This document shows, piece by piece, positions 12,658 to 22,950 of a DNA stretch of 64,000 bases. A program made the translations under genes and the position numbers. Source of the stretch: Gymnorhina tibicen (Eukaryota; Chordata; Aves; Passeriformes; Artamidae). Within the stretch, counting starts at the first letter, position 1. Each line of letters starts with the position of its first letter. A model generated the notes under the pieces. That model saw nothing but the letters and a program-made list of their open reading frames with translations. It searched no databases and was not told the DNA's origin. Location of the stretch: assembly GCA_013399875.1 (NCBI GenBank), contig VXAZ01008167.1:1426956-1490955 (forward strand). The letters are read 5' to 3'.

Positions 12658-12709
12658 GTCTATCTATCTATCCATCTATCTATCTATCTATCTGTCTACC
12701 TACCTATCT
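12658..12709 (+). repeat. (TCTA)n microsatellite
   Basis: About 52 bp of TCTA units with interruptions (TCCA, TCTG, TACC) toward the right end. Frames through it encode monotonous Ile/Tyr/Leu/Ser and are not genes. Confidence 0.9.
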
Positions 12710-14807
12710 CTGTGTCCTCTTTTACCTTTAGAAGAAACCAGGTTTATGGTAAATTCCCTGACACCTGTACCTTCTAGGGAGCTTCTCCATCCCCTGAAAT
12801 ATGTCTTTAGGTGCGTCCTAAAGGATTTTAGTCCCTGCTTCTTTCAACAACACACCTTCTTTGGAAAACTAAGTGCTTGACGTACTTCTAACGCAGTACT
12901 TGTTTTCACACCATGGTTAAAAGTGTTGCAATTTGGAGCTTATTATTTTTCCTACACATGAAATTCACATCTATACTGCAATAAAGATTACTTTTCACCA
13001 CAACACCCTGTTTTAATGCCAGTCTTTTCAGCAATGCCACTGCTCATGTACTTGTACCTAGTGTAAATTTAGTTAATGAATGGACTGCATTCGGTAGACA
13101 CCCCTGGAGTGTTCTGCTGCAGTGAAGTCCGTGAGGAATGCCTGGGGATAGTCTGCCCTGAGCCAAATTCACACATTTTCCTGCCTCTGAACTATTTAGA
13201 GATATATTTCCTTCTCCATCAGGTTCAGGCTACCGAATCACCATCTGCTCACCATAAAAGTCATAGTGGACTCAGATTTCATTTGGCTGGAAAATTCAAA
13301 ATAGCCTTGTTGGGTTAATTCTGGGTATCTCATTAGTCTCTGTCAAAGTTTTATTATGACTTTAGTGTATCTTGGTTTCTCACAAAGAGTTCCACTGGAG
13401 CTTCCTCCCAGACAGTTCTTCAGCATTAGATTAAAGTCACAATCTGTTCTACAATTAAATTTTCCTTTGTCAGTCAAATGCTAAAAACTCTTTTTCCCTG
13501 AGTTCCAGTTTTGGGGTTTGAATTCTATACACTTAAAATTTTTATAGTGCAGTTTCATACCTATAGTCCTCCACTTGAATTAACTGAAAGCATTTAAATG
13601 TAGCAAGGATACCCTGGTCTGTTTTCATTGACTTCATTTTCTTTGAGCCTTTGCTTGCAGATAGAAAGTTAAGTATCATCCAAACCTCTCTAATTATCTT
13701 CTGTCTTTCCAAAGAGTTTCCATTTCAGTTGCAAACTACTTGGTTTTGCCATTAGGATTATTTCTTTCACTATGCTTGTCTTTCTTGTAGCATTTGATGT
13801 CCAGCCATCTTTGGTTCTTCCTCTGACCCAATTCAAATTGCTTCCTCATAAGAGGTGATTTATTTCTACAGAGTTTCTCCCCATGACTCCCTGTGTATGG
13901 GATCACAAAGCACTTTAAAGACGAAATTCCCAACATAGCAACAGTCACTTAAACCTGACATACATGGTTTTGAAGTTTGCTCATTAATGCTCGCTAATCC
14001 CACACTAGCTCATGTCAAGAGAATATCCAGAGAACGAGGGTCAACCTCTGCAATATCACATTGTGATTATTGCATGTGGGACTTAAATAGGTTTTTTTAA
14101 CACCTGAATTGTGACATGGTAAAAGAGGCTGCCCTTGGGTTGCAGCTTTAGGAAGTAATTATGAGGCTGGCTGTCAGTGAAATAAAAATAGTTGCAGACA
14201 GCTTTTTTATATGCAGGCAAAAGTCAATTTACGTGAACAAACAGATTAAACATCATAATCTTGCACAGGCCATGAGCAGGAGCACTGCTGTTTTATCTCA
14301 ACAGAAACAGGGAAGAAGAGGCCTTAGGAGTCAACTGATCCAAAACCGCTTTGGGCGATGCATTTGAAGCCAAAGTTACATGATGTCCCATTCCTGAACG
14401 GTGGTATTTTTCTGTGTTTGTTTATTTAAACAAATAATTGCCAAATTTGAGCCCTGCCAGAGAACAGCATGCAAAAGAACCCTGGCTCCACAGAGCAGGC
14501 TAGATTTTGATCTATCACCATATCCCAACAGTCAGTGATGTTCTTGTAACACACTCCCTTCCTTCCAGTCTCTGTTTGATGTTTTCCAAGGTGCTCATGG
14601 CATTTGGATCCTTTTTGGAACCACGGGGTGTTTAATGTACCAACCACGGGAATACATTTCGTTATGAATTTCCCTGCCCATTTATAGAATATATATACTG
14701 TCTGTTCTTACAGTGTTAACAGGCTTCCTCAATAAATTAAAAAATAAACGTAGAAAAACAACGCATTATCCTTCAATGACTTAATAAGATTTTGCATCAT
14801 CATCACC
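12710..14807. other. Non-coding sequence, nothing recognised
   Basis: No gene or repeat is recognised. Composition is AT-rich throughout. Confidence 0.5.
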
Positions 14808-14826
14808 ATTATTATTATTATTATTA
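14808..14826 (+). repeat. (ATT)n microsatellite
   Basis: Six uninterrupted ATT units, preceded by a CATCATCATCACC stretch. Confidence 0.8.
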
Positions 14827-15606
14827 AAGTATCCCAGCAACAGAATAATAAAATTACACTGATGTGAGCAATTCACACAGCTTTGATTAAGGATGTGTCA
14901 GCACTTTCCTACATGAATCCTTCTTTTTGGTGGAATGAGAAGGAGTGGGAAAGAGATAAAAATCGCTTGCTGTAATTCTTTGTGGGCTGCTCCATAGCAG
15001 ATGATGTTTTAACAGAGGAGCTACTTTCTATTAATCTAGCTTTACAGAATAAATTAGCCTGAAACATTTATGATCCTTATTTTTAGGACTGTCTTTACAT
15101 TTAATTAGCAGGCCCCAGTGACTTCCTGGCAGGTCAGTTAGTTTGGGGGCTGCAAGTCTGAGGGCATGTTTACTGATGGCCTGTATGAAGTCATGGAAAC
15201 CAGCATGATTTAGAGTGGGATCAGGGCTCGCCCACAGCCATGTTCACTCATATCCATCCAAATCCAGGACAGAATAAATCCTTCGGCAAAGTCTGTCAGT
15301 TTAAACCACTGGTGCTCTAATGGAGGTATAACAAAAACCTGTATAGGTGGAAGGTAAAGTCTGAAGTGGGTTCTGAGTTATACCATCCGTCTTCAGGTGC
15401 CTGACTTATCTCCCCGATGTCTAAGAAGTAGGTAATTGGCTCTAGTAGAATAACTCAGACACCCAGACTTCCCAACACAAGCAAGAACGAGATCAGACAC
15501 CTCCTGAGGGCAATTCAGGGCTCCTACATGCTAAGCCAGGAGTGTTCTTGAGATCCTGGGTAGGAAATGGTTCCAGTGAGAGGAGGAGGAGGCCTTAATC
15601 CAGGCC
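14827..15606. other. Non-coding sequence, nothing recognised
   Basis: No recognisable element. Confidence 0.5.
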
Positions 15607-15731
15607 AAAAAAAAAAAGCAGCAAAAGCTCTAGAGCACTGATGCCTTTTCTGAGAGTAGTGAAGAAAAAAACCCAATTAAAAAACCAAACCTAAACAAAA
15701 AACCCACAAACCCCCAAAACAATAACAAAAC
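15607..15731 (+). repeat. A-rich and A/C-rich low-complexity tract
   Basis: A run of 11 A at about 15607-15617 and an AAACC/AAAAC-rich segment at 15664-15731 with almost no G or T. It lies just upstream of the tRNA-like remnant. Confidence 0.7.
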
Positions 15732-15760
15732 ATCCTGAAGAAGAGACTCCATCCACTTTT

Positions 15761-15820
15761 TGTATGGTAGTCTAATGGTTAAAGTACACTCCTAGGAATG
15801 GAGGGTCCAAGACCCTCTTC
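15761..15820 (+). repeat. tRNA-derived SINE remnant (pol III A and B boxes)
   Basis: TAGTCTAATGG at 15768-15778 fits the A-box pattern TRGYNNANNGG. GGTCCAAGACC at 15804-15814 is a near B box. Around the B box the bases GAGGG-TCCAAGA-CCCTC (15801-15817) form a perfect 5-bp stem with a 7-base loop, like a tRNA T-arm. A 4-bp CTCC/GGAG stem with a 7-base loop lies just before it and overlaps the T-stem, so a proper variable loop is missing and no acceptor stem closes. This is therefore not a functional tRNA gene. It is best read as the head of an old tRNA-derived SINE with an internal deletion, followed about 180 bp later by a CR1 tail. Chance resemblance cannot be excluded. Confidence 0.35.
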
Positions 15821-15994
15821 AACTTGGGGGGCTTCAGGCCTTCTTCTCCCACCTCGCCAAGGCATGGTCTGATCACCAGTCTCCAAAGCAAGCTGATGGC
15901 TTGCACATCTCCTGTCCACATGGCGCAGATGGCTCATCCAAAATGGCAACATGAAACAAGCAAACAAGAAACAGTGTGACTTTGCAGCCATGTG

Positions 15995-16149
15995 GGTGAG
16001 CTGTGGAATCCCTGGAAGTGTTCAAGGTGTGGCTGGATGGGGTTTTGAACAACCTGGTCTAGTGGAAGATGTCCCTGCCCATACAAGTGGGGTGGGAAGT
16101 AAATGATTTTTATGGTTCCTCCCAACCCAAACCACCCTATGATTCTAGG
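15995..16149 (+). mobile_element. CR1 LINE 3' end (plus)
   Basis: Shows the ordered CR1 3' motifs: CCCTGGAAGTGTTCAAGG near 16010, GGCTGGATGGGGTTTTGA, CTGGTCTAGTGGAAGATGTCCCTGCCCAT, and the tail 'CCTCCCAACCCAAACCACCCTATGATTCT' ending near 16147. Only about 155 bp of the element remains (5' truncated). Confidence 0.93.
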
Positions 16150-19100
16150 AAGTGAGCTACTGGGAGAAGAAAAACCTGATTTGGGCTCATTATGTTCTGG
16201 TCTTACTTTCTACTGGGTAGTCTGTCAACAAAACCCATGAATAATCTGGGTTGTGAGTTAGTTAGTTAGTCTTGTTGATTGACAAACCCAGGTAAATGTT
16301 CATGGAGTAAAATATATTGCAAGGCAAGTAAGGGTACCCGTGGTTTGTCTGTTAGCATTTAGAATTTATATTAATTCCTAGTGGTAACAGACAAAAAGCC
16401 TGTGTCTATGCCAGTAAAATAAACAGTCTCATGGAGCATTGCTGGACACCAGAAGTCCATCATCACTACCATTTGATTATGGAATAGCTCCTGGCACATT
16501 TCTGGCCTGTGACAAGTAAAACATTCCTAGATTTAGTACAGCCCACTGCCTACTTCCAACAGGCAGCCTGGATGCAACCACCCCTTCTCTTAGAATGGAA
16601 AAGACTTTAATAACAGGCAATCCATGTCAGAGAATTGTAGTAGGCAGGATTTTAGTGCTAGAGGTGTTTCCAGCAGGAGTTTCAGTGTGCGAGACACTGT
16701 ACAAACAATTAAGAGGTTGTCTCTGAAGAGACAGAGACTCTGTTCTTAAACAGGCTCCAGTTTAGCTGTGTTCTAGTAGTTCTTAATTTACAGATGGCTC
16801 TTCAAAATAAATTTCACGTGCTGGATTACAGCAATTTTCTGTGCCTACAAAACAGTCATGCAGTAAAAAAAGCTGATGAAAAAGAGATCACTGCAACATC
16901 TCCTTTTAAAAGGGAAAGAGTGGAAATTCAAGATGAACAGATATTGCCTTGGAAGAACACAATTGCAGAGGCTGCCCCACATGCAGTGCTGCCAATAAGG
17001 ATGGACAGCTTAAAACCACAGTCTGAATTACTCTTCTGTACTGAGCAGTGTGTTATTACATATGCAACAGAGCTTGTGGGCAACACAGAGGAATCATGGA
17101 AGTATTTTAAGCAGTGGTTTTCACAATTTATGGCTGTTACAGATACAAAACTAATGAACAACACAGGGAAAGTGACCTTGTTGACTCTTTCATAGATACT
17201 TATCCAAGACCTTTTTGGCAGAGAGCAGAGTCTTTTCCCTAAGCCTCTATGAAGATTTGAGGTGAAAGATTTCTTAGGGGTAACAACAAAAAAGTACTTA
17301 TTTTTACCTTGCATATAAGAAGGAAAACATTAACACATATTTAAAGTCCAGGAGTGGAGTCTCAGTAAGGAACAGAAGGCAGTAGTTTCAAAAATCTGGG
17401 TACCTACACTTACTTTGGCAAGTAACTACACATCCTGATTCTCAAGAGAGTTTTCACTGGCCTGCAGGGCCAAAATCTGATTTATAGAGCAGATGACTTG
17501 GTCCATCACAGCTTCCCAGATGACTCCGGGGATCTCAAGGAATCCCATGGCTCAGAGGCTACAGGCAGAATCACTCAGCCTAGCAGTGAAAAGACACAGT
17601 ACAGCTCCTTCTAAAGAAGGCCACTGAAGACGTAAATAATTGGATATACAAGTGGAAGGAGGGATGAGAAAGAGCACAGTGCTTGGGAGCTGGCAAGGAA
17701 AGCTTTGTGAGCTATGAAGAGACTGCCACTGTGTTGGATTACCTGACCCAGACATCAGAGATGTCTCAAATCCAATTTCATGTAAGAACCCAACCACAAG
17801 TTGCATTTCAAGAGAGTAAAATACACAACTGCTGTAGTCCTCCAAGCTGCATAAAATGTGAAGCAGAAAACACACAACAATACAGGTGTTTTTTCCATTG
17901 GCTTGTAGTATTAGTCTCAGTCGAGTAACTAGCAGGTCAACTTCTCACTTTTAGCATCCATTAGTAGCTTCATTACAGTGTTTTCATCTGAAAAGCAATT
18001 GTTTTCAGCAACAGACATTGGTCTGGTCTCTTTAATATCAGTAGCAAGCATAGAAAGGGTTCATGGATTTAAAACTGCCTCTCTGAATGTAGCAAACCGT
18101 GCCCAGGATACCTCCCTAAATAAAAAAGATTAATGTCCTGAAGCATATGATAGACTCATTTCCCATGCTGGGAAGATGCAATCTTCACTCAAAGAGGAAG
18201 AGGATTTTGTTTTCTTTGTTATTGTTCCAAGTGACATACTAACATCTACCTGAAAGCAGACAGTAATTGCGACTGATATGTATCAGGGTAAGTAACATTA
18301 TACAACAGGATTTGACACAGCACAGAGGGAACTCAGTCATTTTGTTAAGAGCTGAGTGGTTACCAAAAATGCATACAATATTTTAGGGCAGGATTCTTGT
18401 CTGGCCCTACATCCTTCCAGATAACTGTGTTACAGAACAGTTAGTTGCACCCAGAACTGTGCAGACTGTGGACTTTTTAATTCTTTTTAATTCAAAGGCT
18501 GAAATTTAATTTTTGCACAGTTGTCTCACATCACTCCCAAATATATTTGCCTGTGTAATTGCTTAATAAAATCAAATAACTAAGTATCACTGGGAGGAGG
18601 GGTGTTGTACAACTAAGACATCTTGTTCTACTTGAAACAAAACTTCTTACTTCATTTTACTAATATTTTACTTACATTTTATTTCATGTTTTAGTGTTAC
18701 ATTTTTTCCCAATTTTCTAATTTTCATTTGTTTTAAACTGAAAAATTCAAATGTTTCAATCTTCTCTAAATCTCTTTGTATTCTTGTTCAGCTGAAACTA
18801 ATCCAGATTTAATTTTAATTTTAAAATAATTTCTGTAACTCTACAGCAAGCTGTATTTTTTGGGGACAGATCCACAAGCCATCCTATGCAGACCCATCCA
18901 TGGCCCTGAGGGCTTTGGAGATGGCACAGCCTTTCAGGGTGTGAGACAGCTGAGGGATGGGAAGGACTCGGAGCAGCTGGTAGCTCCCTCTTGGTGCCAT
19001 GAAGCAACAACCCCCAGGTCCCATCATGGTGTGCTGCAGCTCCCAGGATTGCTCTCCCTGCAGCGAGAACAGCTGGCCAGACTTATCCCTGTTGTGGAGT

Positions 19101-20172
19101 TTGGGCAGATTCCTGTTTCTGAGGAAAGAGCATGATGGCACAAGTCTCTTCCTTCTCCTGACCATTGCTTTTATAAATGCCTACATTTCGCAATGAGTTC
19201 TGAATTATCTTCTAAAATTATACATGGCATCTCTCACCTGGCACTGATGTCAGCACAGCACGTTTACCACAGGAACCTGAAGAACACTCTGAACTCCAAC
19301 AGGGGGAAAATCATCTTATTTCAATGTTAATGTCAAATCTGCAGCAGCAGTGTGGATTCTGCAGGTGGCAGCCAGATGCAACAGCTGCCTCCCTGTTTCC
19401 TGCAAGCTTGGATGTAGTTCCCAAGATTCACCAGGACCTGATCACCTGGGGCAGTCCTAGAGGATCCAAGTGTCCCAAGGCTTTCTTTGCAGTCCGTCAC
19501 TCAGCCCACCTACTGGCTGAAACTCCCTGGGGACAGAGGAGGCAAGCCCAGACCTTCCTGTGCTTCTTCCTCCTGTCACTCTTCCTGAACCAGCAGGAAA
19601 ATATTGTTTAGAAACTCAAATATGTTTCAATGCTCAGCTACAACAAAATTACCCCTGTTGTCACAAGCCTGGAGCAGGCTTCAAAGAGGACTTCAGTAGT
19701 CTACACAAAGAAACAGCATCCTTTGAAATAAAAACATAAAAAACACCTTAGGTAGTAATTTTGATATTTTACAACCATTTCAGTCATCTGTTCTGCATTA
19801 TTTTTTTATGTCAAGTAGCTAGGAGTAGATAGTCCTGACAGACACTGATGGTTCCTGAGACAAACTGGTCCCTCAAGTATTTCATGCATTGGTCTGTGGT
19901 TCTGTCTGACTTCTGGTACATTCAAAAGACTTAAATGAATGAGGAAAATGCTGTTTTGACATCTGCTTTTAAAGTATTTCCTTGAAACAATACATTTTTT
20001 TAAGGGTGGTGACAGACCCCTTTGTTCTCTTTTTATGCAGCACCTGTTTCAGTGCTGCTACATACATGAGGTTGCTCTACTTACTACTGGTCTCATTTAT
20101 TATTTGAGTTTGTGTTTGATGATGATTTTTCAGTGCATTTAACATGCCTTGATATGGACTACACGGTTCTAT
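16150..20172. other. Non-coding sequence; one protein-like chance frame and a GC-richer patch
   Basis: No known gene is recognised. A plus-strand frame at 16794-17195 (133 codons) has a fairly balanced, protein-like composition but no domain I can name. An antisense frame of 128 codons overlaps it. A somewhat GC-richer patch at about 18860-19600 carries overlapping frames on both strands. A (GTTA)n stretch of a few units lies near 16258-16270. Confidence 0.4.
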
Positions 20173-20210
20173 CATAATTTACTACTCCACCCATAATTTA
20201 CTACTCCACC
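20173..20210 (+). repeat. Perfect 19-bp tandem duplication
   Basis: The unit CATAATTTACTACTCCACC occurs twice head to tail with no mismatch, at 20173-20191 and 20192-20210. It is probably a recent slippage duplication. Confidence 0.95.
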
Positions 20211-20944
20211 ATGCAGTAATAGCACATCATCTCATTTAAATAGGACTTTCTCAACCAAAAGGTGCCAAAATTTTAAGGCAGAAAGGGGATTAACCACGTG
20301 AGGGAGAAAACAAGGTTTAAAGTACCAAAAGATCATTATGGATAATTTTAGGACTGCCAGAAGTGAAGAACTTCATAATAATAGTAGGTAGAGACACTTA
20401 GACTTTCATGTTGTGCAGTCACTCGTGTAGGAACAATATGTAACTAAATATAGTAAATAAACCTTGAGTAGGTTCCCAGTCCTGAAAGCTGACAAACACC
20501 TCCAGCTCCTTACATTCACTAGTTACATGGTTTTATTCTTCACCAGAACCAACATGTTATGGTCAAAATCATGAACAAAAAGGAAGAAAATAATGAAAAA
20601 AATGTCTAAGCTTCATGCTGTGACAAAGTTGTAAATTCTAGTTTTTAAGGACACAAGAATCTATCTGTGATCACCTGAACAAACCCTTTACACGCCACAG
20701 GACTTCTCTAGACTAATTTCTGCTTGACGTCCAGTTGTGGAAGTAGAGCTGTCCACAGCTGTTTTAAATCTGCTTTACCATTAATTGCAAATCACTTAAA
20801 AGTTCCCAGGAGTATTCCTCTAAATAGAAAAAATTCAGAGCTACTGCTAGATCAGCTTTTTTTGTAATGTTCTTGAAGCAGTCCATGCAGTCTATGTGCA
20901 GCACTCCTTCAAATACAGGAGGAAAAACCTAATAAGATGTGTCA

Positions 20945-21272
20945 AAGTGGGCTTACAAGAAGACTGAAGAGGGACTTTTCACAAGGGCTTGCAGTGATAG
21001 GACAAGGGGAGGTGTCCTTAAGCTGAAGAAGGGCAGGTTTAGATTAGCTATTGAGAAGAAGTGCTTTACTATGAGGATGGTGAGGGACTGGAACAGGTTG
21101 CCCAGAGAGATTGTGGACTCCCCATTCCTGGAAGTGTTCAAGACCAGACTGGATGGGGCTCCGAATAACCCATCTAGTGGAAGATTCCTTGCCCATGACA
21201 GTGGGGTTAGAACTAGATGATCTTTCAGGTTTCTTCCAATCCAAACCATTCAATGATTCTATGATTCTATGT
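20945..21272 (+). mobile_element. CR1 LINE 3' end (plus)
   Basis: About 330 bp of the CR1 3' part is well preserved. It starts in GGGCTTACAAGAAGACTGAAGAGG, continues through 'AGTGATAGGACAAGGGG', 'TTTAGATTAGCTATTGAGAAG', 'GAACAGGTTGCCCAGAGA' and 'CTGGAAGTGTTCAAGACC', and ends in TTCAATGATTCTATGATTCTATG. The open frame 20939-21220 reads the C-terminal ORF2 block (WNRLPREIVDSPFLEVFK), typical of CR1. The element is strongly 5' truncated. Confidence 0.95.
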
Positions 21273-21294
21273 CTCCTGTTTTAATTAAAAGCTT

Positions 21295-21510
21295 CCTAAT
21301 GATGGACTATCCACAACAATCTTAGGAAGCTTTTCCTCTTATTGAATTACCATCACTGTTAGAAATGTGTTCATTATTTTCAGTTTTAAATTTGTCTAGC
21401 TTCAACATTCAGGCTTCAAATCCCATTAAACATCTGAATGCTGGATTGAAAAGGCCTTTGTTTTCAAATAGCTGCTCCCCATGTTCATCACCACAGTATG
21501 TATGTGATCA
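21295..21510 (-). mobile_element. Ancient CR1/L3-like LINE fragment (minus)
   Basis: The order of motifs 'AATGATGGACTATCCAC', 'TTAGGAAGCTTTTCC', 'ACCATCACTGTTAGAAATGTG', 'AATTTGTCTAGCTTCAAC' and 'GCTGCTCCCCATGTTC' matches the remembered minus-strand layout of an old amniote LINE 3' region. It sits directly beside the younger CR1 end at 21272 but has the opposite orientation. No open frame is conserved. Confidence 0.55.
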
Positions 21511-22683
21511 ATCCATAATGTAACTTTCCATGTATAAACAGATGAAATGTGCAAGACATAAAATGTGCTCAGTATCTACTGATCACGCATTGTTAAAAGG
21601 GGTTTTCAAAAAATCCTCAACACAAATCCATCAGTACCTTCACTGAGCCCTGTGCTCCATTACTTGGTTGTTTGCCAAGAATGTGTTAACATACCTGTTT
21701 CCATATGAGCAGTAACTCCTGTGATGGGAGTGTTTGAAATGTCCTGACAGGAAAGCTTAAACTGCAGCAAAAGGAAGCTTTCACTTCCAAAAGGCTGGTA
21801 TTTGTGAGCTCCTGTGGTGGATTTAGTTACACACGGTGAGCCGTTCAGACTTGTCACCCATCAGATAATGAAAGTAAATGACGAGTCCCAATCAGCACTG
21901 GGGCCAACCTCTAACATTTCGAAAAGCATCTAACTCCCTCCAAATTTCTGATGGGATTGGAGACAGGAGGTAGGTCCACAGCAAGGGTGTCAATTGGAGG
22001 CCCATTTCTAAATTAGACTTTTTGAAGCTACCAGGAAATGCAAATAGGCACGAAGCAGAGTACGTGATTCGTGTTACGGTCAACATTTGCATAACACAGT
22101 TACGCACGTCTGCGTGCATGGGTGTATAGCAAGCACAGCTAATAGTCTGTAATTATGCCTTGGAAAATACACACTCCAAGGAATTTCCAAAGAGTCTGAC
22201 CTGGCAGAAAATGCAGTCCCAGGAGATCTGCAGCAGTTTGCTGAGAAAATCCCAACATACAGTGGAGCTGCATGGTAAGAACTGGGTTGGTCAGATAAAT
22301 CTGATGGGACTCTGCTTTTTCCCTGATTGAATATGCGTACAATAACCCCTTGGCACACGTACCAATTTGAAATTTGGGTTCCTCAGATATGCCCATATGC
22401 AACATTAACTTTCAAAAATTGACTTTCTGCCGGTAAAAATCAGCTGCTAAAGTATTCCTGGAAAGTAAAGTGGCACAATCCTTAAACAAAATGAAACTAA
22501 TTGAAAAAACCTCTGGGCCGGGCAATGGCCACCTTTACAAAAAATGCTGAGATGTTCTCACAAAAAAACCCCAAATTTTATTTAGTCTCTGGAAATTTTT
22601 TCAGCTTTACAATGTGAAAACAAAAACTGATTCTCTGCTTATATGTATCTACTTTTTACCACATACAAGGGTATGTGGTGATA
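21511..22683. other. Non-coding sequence, nothing recognised
   Basis: No gene or repeat is recognised. The overlapping minus frames at 21892-22405 have no recognisable domain. Confidence 0.5.
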
Positions 22684-22950
22684 AACAAGGGGTAATGGCT
22701 TCAAAGTGAAAGAGAGAGGATTTAGATTAGATATTAGAAAGAAATTCTTTACCCAGAGGAGTTGAGGCACTGTAACAGGTTGCCCAGAGAAGCTGTGGAT
22801 ACCCCATCCCTGGAAGAGTTCAAGGCCAGTTTGGATAGGGCTTTCAACAACCACGTCCAGTGGACGAAGTTGCTACCCATGGCAGGGAGGTTGGAACTGG
22901 ATGATCTTTAAGGTCCCCTCCAACACAAACCTTTCTATGGTTCTATACTA
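22684..22950 (+). mobile_element. CR1 LINE 3' end (plus)
   Basis: CR1 3' motifs in order: ACAAGGGGTAATGGCTTCAA, TTTAGATTAGATATTAGAAAG, CAGGTTGCCCAGAGAAGC, CCATCCCTGGAAGAGTTCAAGG, 'GGTTGGAACTGGATGATC', and a tail ending CTATGGTTCTATAC near 22949. It is truncated at the 5' side. Confidence 0.93.

Noticed and set aside
15761..15835. Functional tRNA gene
   Set aside because: A and B boxes and a T-arm are present, but the acceptor stem is absent and the anticodon stem overlaps the T-stem. Reported as a SINE remnant instead.
18860..19611. Possible exon cluster in a GC-richer patch
   Set aside because: Frames overlap on both strands, none shows a known domain, and no convincing splice structure was visible.
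20939..21220. 93-codon plus frame with protein-like sequence
   Set aside because: It is the CR1 ORF2 C-terminal block, part of the LINE and not a host gene.
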